A model generated the notes under the pieces. That model did no database searches and was not told the origin of the DNA. It saw only the letters and a program-made list of their open reading frames with translations. A stretch of DNA of 64,000 nucleotides. Origin: Haberlea rhodopensis (taxonomy: Eukaryota; Streptophyta; Magnoliopsida; Lamiales; Gesneriaceae). The DNA lies in assembly GCA_907163345.1 (NCBI GenBank), contig CAJQUN010000055.1, positions 3,038,001 through 3,102,000 of the forward strand. The letters run 5' to 3'. Positions 60,009-64,000 of the stretch are shown in pieces (the stretch's first letter is position 1; every line of letters begins with the position of its first letter). Both the position numbers and the translations under genes were made by a program.

Positions 60009-60509
60009 CATAAACCATAGCATAGATAATGAAATTTTAGCTTGTTTGTGTAGTATGAAGTTTTTCCAACTTTTTTATTGTTTTGACCATTGATGCCAAA
60101 TGAAATCTGACTTTGAAAATCTTGAGCTATGATTGTTCGACCAGTTCTGTCGATAAAACCGAACTGTCTATAAAATATGTTTACTGAAGTAGCAATTTTG
60201 CATAAAAAGTAGAGTGCCTTTTGAAGTTCAGGTATCCTCTATTGATGACGTAGAGTTTCATTTGTATAGAGTTACTGACTATTAGGGCTCTGAAGTTCAT
60301 ACCTATCTCAAAAATAATGGGATAAATATTGAGTTTAATATAAAGGAATGACATTGAGGGGATAACCTTGTCCTTGGGGCAGAATAGAACTGATTCATGT
60401 TACTTGATGCAAACTCCCACCACAGTCTGTCCAAATATAACCGTTCTGTTTTGTAAATTATGAACTTTACCTTGATGCTATTTGTTATCTGAAAATCTTG
60501 TAATGACCG
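60009..60509. other. Unassigned AT-rich sequence
   Basis: Continuation of the DNA left of the TRIM. No frame or repeat stands out. Confidence 0.4.
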
Positions 60510-61115
60510 GGTTATGCCCGTTTTTCAGAGAGAGTGGATCTCTCTTCCTCTTTATGGCCCTTTTATACTCTCTCTCTTTACCCGTTTTCCTCAGAGTACG
60601 TCCACCCTGTCAGATTTGTCATTATTGTCCTCCTTATTAATGATTCTCCTTCTATTTTGGAAAACATTACGTGCAAGTCTTTTATATAATGATGATAGTA
60701 GGTCCCCCCTTTTTATCTCTCAGAAGATTCAGACACCTCGCACTTGTTTTTCCGAGACACTCTTAATCATTACATCCCTAGGTGATGTAATCTTCCATAC
60801 CCCTTGTCCATCATTCTGCGACATCTTATAATCAGTTCCGTGATTCCATGATTCTAGGGACCCTGTTGTTACGTCTTCATATCCCTACTTTTAAAATAAG
60901 GATGTTTCTTTTCAGGATTCAATTCTTATACTTCTTCGGGAGCGTACTTTCTCCCTTCTCAGGGCTAGGCTCTTCTCGGAATATGCCCTTCTCGGGACAT
61001 GCTAGGCTAGGGAAAAGTCTCTTCTCTTCCCGGGTAGTGTCTCTTCTTTTCCCGGACATTTTCTCTTCTCTTCCCGGGTGATATACCTTCTCTTCCCGGG
61101 TATGTTATTTATATT
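60510..61115. repeat. Pyrimidine-rich block with CCCGGG minisatellite
   Basis: T/C-rich sequence opening with GACCGGGTTATGCCCG. It ends with four or more imperfect units of TCTCTTCTCTTCCCGGGT (about 61015-61105). Possibly part of an LTR of unknown family; no boundary was found. Confidence 0.5.
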
Positions 61116-61735
61116 AGGTATTTTTTAATATATATTCCGAGTTCTCAAAAGTGTCTTTCAGCCCAAATGGTATGCCTTAATTCGTTCAAGGTAAATTGTA
61201 ATCATAAAGCAATAGTATTAAAATATAGGATGGAATACTAATTTTGGTAGCCTACAGAAATACGTACATAACGAGAAGCACACATATTTGGTCCTAAAAA
61301 ATAAAGATTTAAAATAACAAGCTTTACCTATTCAGAATTATTCTAGTATAATGCAAAAATTCTTATAATTTCACGATTTTGTTCCATGTACAAATAGGCT
61401 CAACCAGCATCAGAAAGCTTTGAATAGCTGTAAAGGGAGCAAGTATACCTTTTTCCTCGATTGTCAATTTGTCATCTTTGTCGTCGAAGTGTCATCTTTG
61501 TCAAAGCAACAACAAACTAGTTCCCCATAGAAAGGTGTTTGAAAGCTTTCTTCCTTCTCAAACCTACAAATCATGAATTCGTCTTACGCAACGACGATTT
61601 ACGATAAAAATCCAATCCCACTGTAAAACTGAAAATTTATTTTATTTTTACAATAATCTAATATTTGATACCAATTTCTAGGGGAGACTATAATTCTAGC
61701 TTATTAAACCAAAGTGTCGTAGACTAGTAAATTGA
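61116..61735. other. AT-rich intergenic sequence
   Basis: Nothing recognisable. A TTTGTCATCTTTGTC duplication lies near 61470-61505. Confidence 0.4.
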
Positions 61736-61737
61736 CT

Positions 61738-61940
61738 AATGAATCACCATCTCTAGCACCTCTTTCCAGGGGATTTCGGCCCAGAATGTCGCTGAGGACG
61801 ATTCTATAGACTACAATTCAAATGATGTGGTTGCCCAATTCTCAAGTTGGGTTCTCCCGGTTCGCTCGCGGTTATTAGCGAAATTCTTGTAACTTTCTTT
61901 TCCAACGCTTATTGATATGCTTAAACTCAACGGGTAATAC
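61738..61940 (-). pseudogene. Decayed 5' fragment of 26S rRNA gene
   Basis: On the minus strand ATTACCCGTTGAGTTTAAGC (from 61938) and ATATCAATAAGCG match the start of plant 26S rRNA, the site targeted by common ITS reverse primers. Further conserved blocks follow in order: GCGAGCGAACCGGGA, CTTGAGAAT-GGGC, GAATTGTAGTCTA, CGTCCTCAGCGAC and CCCCTGGAAAG. About 200 nt are preserved, with many C-to-T and G-to-A changes, as expected for a methylated nuclear relic. No ITS or 18S flank is present. Confidence 0.88.
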
Positions 61941-62506
61941 ATATTAATATTGTTTTTTTTTTAATTTGCATGAGATTATTGTAAAAAATTATATATATTA
62001 AAGAAGAAAAGTATAGGACTTTTTCACTAGCTAATAGATTTAGATAGATAAAAGTTTTTTATGGTGTCACGTAGGTCGAATTATTAAACATATACAACGC
62101 TAGAAATTTTTGTAAAATTGTATAAAAAAAATTCGAACCAAAATTTCACTTAGGGCAGTTATACGGCAACAACTTTAGATTGAACGCGATAATTTTCACA
62201 AATATAATTATTTCAGATCCATATCTCTTTGAGGAACAGAAACTCAAAAAAAAAAAAAATTAATCATATCATATTAATATATTTGGAAGATAATACGTAC
62301 CACTAATATCTATATTTATCTATATATACACAATTCAAACATGTTACTTTGAATTCGACTCAAAAACAAATTATTACTGAATCCCAAAATTTTAGGAAAT
62401 TTGGACGACTCCTACTCAATTATATACATTATACATAAGACATGAGTAGCCACTATTATTAACAACTCGAAAAGAAACACCGACAAATTCTATCATCCAA
62501 TCAGCC

Positions 62507-62929
62507 ATGACTGCCCGCACAAGATTCTCAAGATCGGATGCCATCATATCTTTGCTTGGCATGGCCTCAGTAGCCATCATCGTCATACACGTTGCGATTT
62601 CCTGATCACACAACAATCGAGGAATAAAGAGGGAAGCTTATGCACAAGAACCATACCGATTCCCAAGTGGCGCTGCGGAGAAGTGTGTGGAGCTGTGGTT
62701 TCGTCCTCCACCGGACTACCCGGGGGAGGAAGTCATCGGACTATGCGACGCCTTATTGCTCAAAATATTCGAATATATCAAGGGGAGGAATGATTTAATC
62801 CATCCATTGATGGAAGCTGCGGGGAAAGAGGAGAAATTTGAGGACAAGACTGAAGAAGCAAGAAAGGAGACGGAAGAAGCAAGAATCTTTCAAACTATTT
62901 TAGTCATGACCGAACGGTCATCCAAATAG
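62507..62929 (+). pseudogene. Possible small membrane protein ORF broken by one TGA
   Basis: ATG 62507 reads MTARTRFSRSDAIISLLGMA followed by SVAIIVIHVAIS, a plausible single membrane segment, then TGA at 62603-62605. The same frame continues without further stops to 62929: EPYRFPSGAAEKCVELWFRP, PPDYPGEEVIGLCDALLLKI, then a Lys/Glu-rich coil and an end at ERSSK. An open frame of this length and composition on both sides of a single stop suggests a recently broken small gene. I do not recognise the family. Confidence 0.4.
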
Positions 62930-63828
62930 GACATGGTGTGGTATCATGGATGCATTAGCTTTTCTTAGAGTCTTATTTATGTTGATATTTTTAGGGTGTC
63001 AAACATTTGTATATTGCGGTTTTTCATTCACGACTTGATTTTAGCACCTGGCTGGCTCTGCATTTGGATGTAAATTCTTCCATTTGACATAGAAAAATTA
63101 AAATTATTTTGACATTTTGGGTAGTATTTTCCATCCCTCTTTGAATGACCAAAAGAACACAACATTTTGTGATGCATCTCCTTTCAAAACAAACCAGCAC
63201 TACATCTATATCAACTTTTGAGGGTCAGAGAGAGAGATTGTGTAGGGTGTGGTTGAGTCGAATCAAGCTTGAGCTGAACTCTGTTGTTAAGTCGAATTGA
63301 GCTAGAGTAGAACTCCGTTCGAGCTTGACTCGTGATGACACCTGAACTCGGCTCGAGTTCGATCAAAACCAAGCTAGAGCCAGACTTTGACCGAGCCGCT
63401 GCCAATCAGCTCAACATTTGAACATGATTTTGAGGATCCATATCTTTTTATCACATACATGAAATAACATACTGAAACATATGAATTGGAGTATACAATT
63501 GGCCCTAAGAAGAAAAATACATCCGCTAAGGAGATTTTTCCCCATTTAAACCTACAGGAACATGCTTGAAGTTGTAAGGGGAAAGAATAAACAAACAAGA
63601 TAGCAATACAACCAAAATCACTATAAAACCGACAGGGTTTATTGCAAGAAAAAGAATCAGACAAGGTATACACAATAATTTCTACGAGAGCGTGATTCCT
63701 GCCACATGAGACACCAAATGGCGCCGAGAGAAAATAGATAAATTTGTCTATTCGAGATTCATATTTTCCATAGAGTGGGCTGCTCCATTATTTCTGATAA
63801 ACATGATGGATGACAGAGACCAAGAGAT
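62930..63828. other. Intergenic DNA and probable 3' UTR of the right-edge gene
   Basis: 63230-63400 is a CGAGCT/GAGTCGA-rich low-complexity block. On the minus strand an AATAAA signal lies near 63639-63644, about 185 bases beyond the putative stop at 63829, compatible with a 3' UTR. Confidence 0.45.
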
Positions 63829-63870
63829 TCAAATCAAACGCTTTTGTTCACGAGCTGCAGCTAAATGATC
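63829..63870 (-). CDS. Putative terminal exon of a gene continuing off the right edge
   Basis: On minus an acceptor-like TGCTGTTACAG is followed by 14 codons, DHLAAAREQKRLI and a stop (TGA, 63829-63831). The peptide looks like a charged helical C-terminus. There is no supporting upstream exon in the remaining 130 bases, so this is tentative; the product is unknown. Confidence 0.35.
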   Translation of the reverse strand, partial: DHLAAAREQKRLI

Positions 63871-64000
63871 CTGTAACAGCAACATATAATTTACCACGAG
63901 GCTCTCTATGAGCCAAATTCAGGCACTCAAAAACATAGACTACTCATAAGATCACATAGTTGAGTTCTTAAGGCATCGAATGCCCAATGAAATGTAGAAG

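Noticed and set aside
60514..61081. Possible protein-coding region in the pyrimidine-rich block
   Set aside because: The two open frames are Leu/Ser/Phe-rich because of T/C composition, are in different frames and run into the CCCGGG minisatellite.

Overview
The window is plant nuclear DNA, most likely from a eudicot. The evidence is two plant-type host genes, a ZF-HD homeodomain gene and a group-3/LEA_4 dehydration gene, with canonical GT-AG introns, set in a dense bed of plant transposable elements (Mutator-like, Athila/Tat-type Ty3, Ty1/copia, TRIM, LINE, hAT MITE). Nothing in the sequence fixes the species. Roughly two thirds of the window is mobile-element DNA.

Layout: 1-1158 is anonymous AT-rich DNA. 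1168-11463 is one complete Mutator-like element (MULE) bounded by a perfect 9-bp target-site duplication. It carries a multi-exon ULP1-like (C48 protease) gene on + and a MURA-type transposase on -, both broken. Its introns and the gap between the genes are packed with a GGTGCATGT/ACATGCACC palindrome. 12057-35565 is an old copia-type LTR split by a large nest. An Athila/Tat-like element (12556-34233, TSD ACCAT) was itself hit by a hAT-type MITE (13601-14152), a gag-only minus-strand LTR element (14963-21014), a solo LTR (23220-24752) and a copia element (25364-30263). Each of these insertions has its own readable target-site duplication. The 3' LTR of the Athila-like host has grown by tandem repetition to about 3.2 kb.

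37802-38833 is an intact, intronless ZF-HD homeodomain gene. 40430-48920 is a badly decayed second MULE, split by a gag-only copia element (41754-46701) and another solo LTR (46883-48405). 49443-51532 (minus) is a three-exon LEA_4 gene with a predicted secretory signal and ABRE/TATA-like promoter motifs. 51740-64000 is AT-rich intergenic DNA with smaller relics: a possible organelle-derived island, a LINE 3' end with a 17-bp TSD, hairpin repeats, a truncated copia LTR plus gag, a second LINE 3' end, a 282-bp TRIM, a decayed 26S rDNA fragment, a broken small membrane-protein-like ORF, and probably the last exon of a gene that continues beyond the window.

The most striking pattern is that several unrelated element families each carry their own cluster of short near-perfect palindromes. 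In the MULE they sit in introns and flanks. In the LTR elements they sit in U3, mostly just upstream of a TATA-like box. Each family uses a different sequence (GGTGCATGTnACATGCACC, GCGATCGATCGC, GGCGTAATTACGCC, GGCGATGGTGACCATCGCC).
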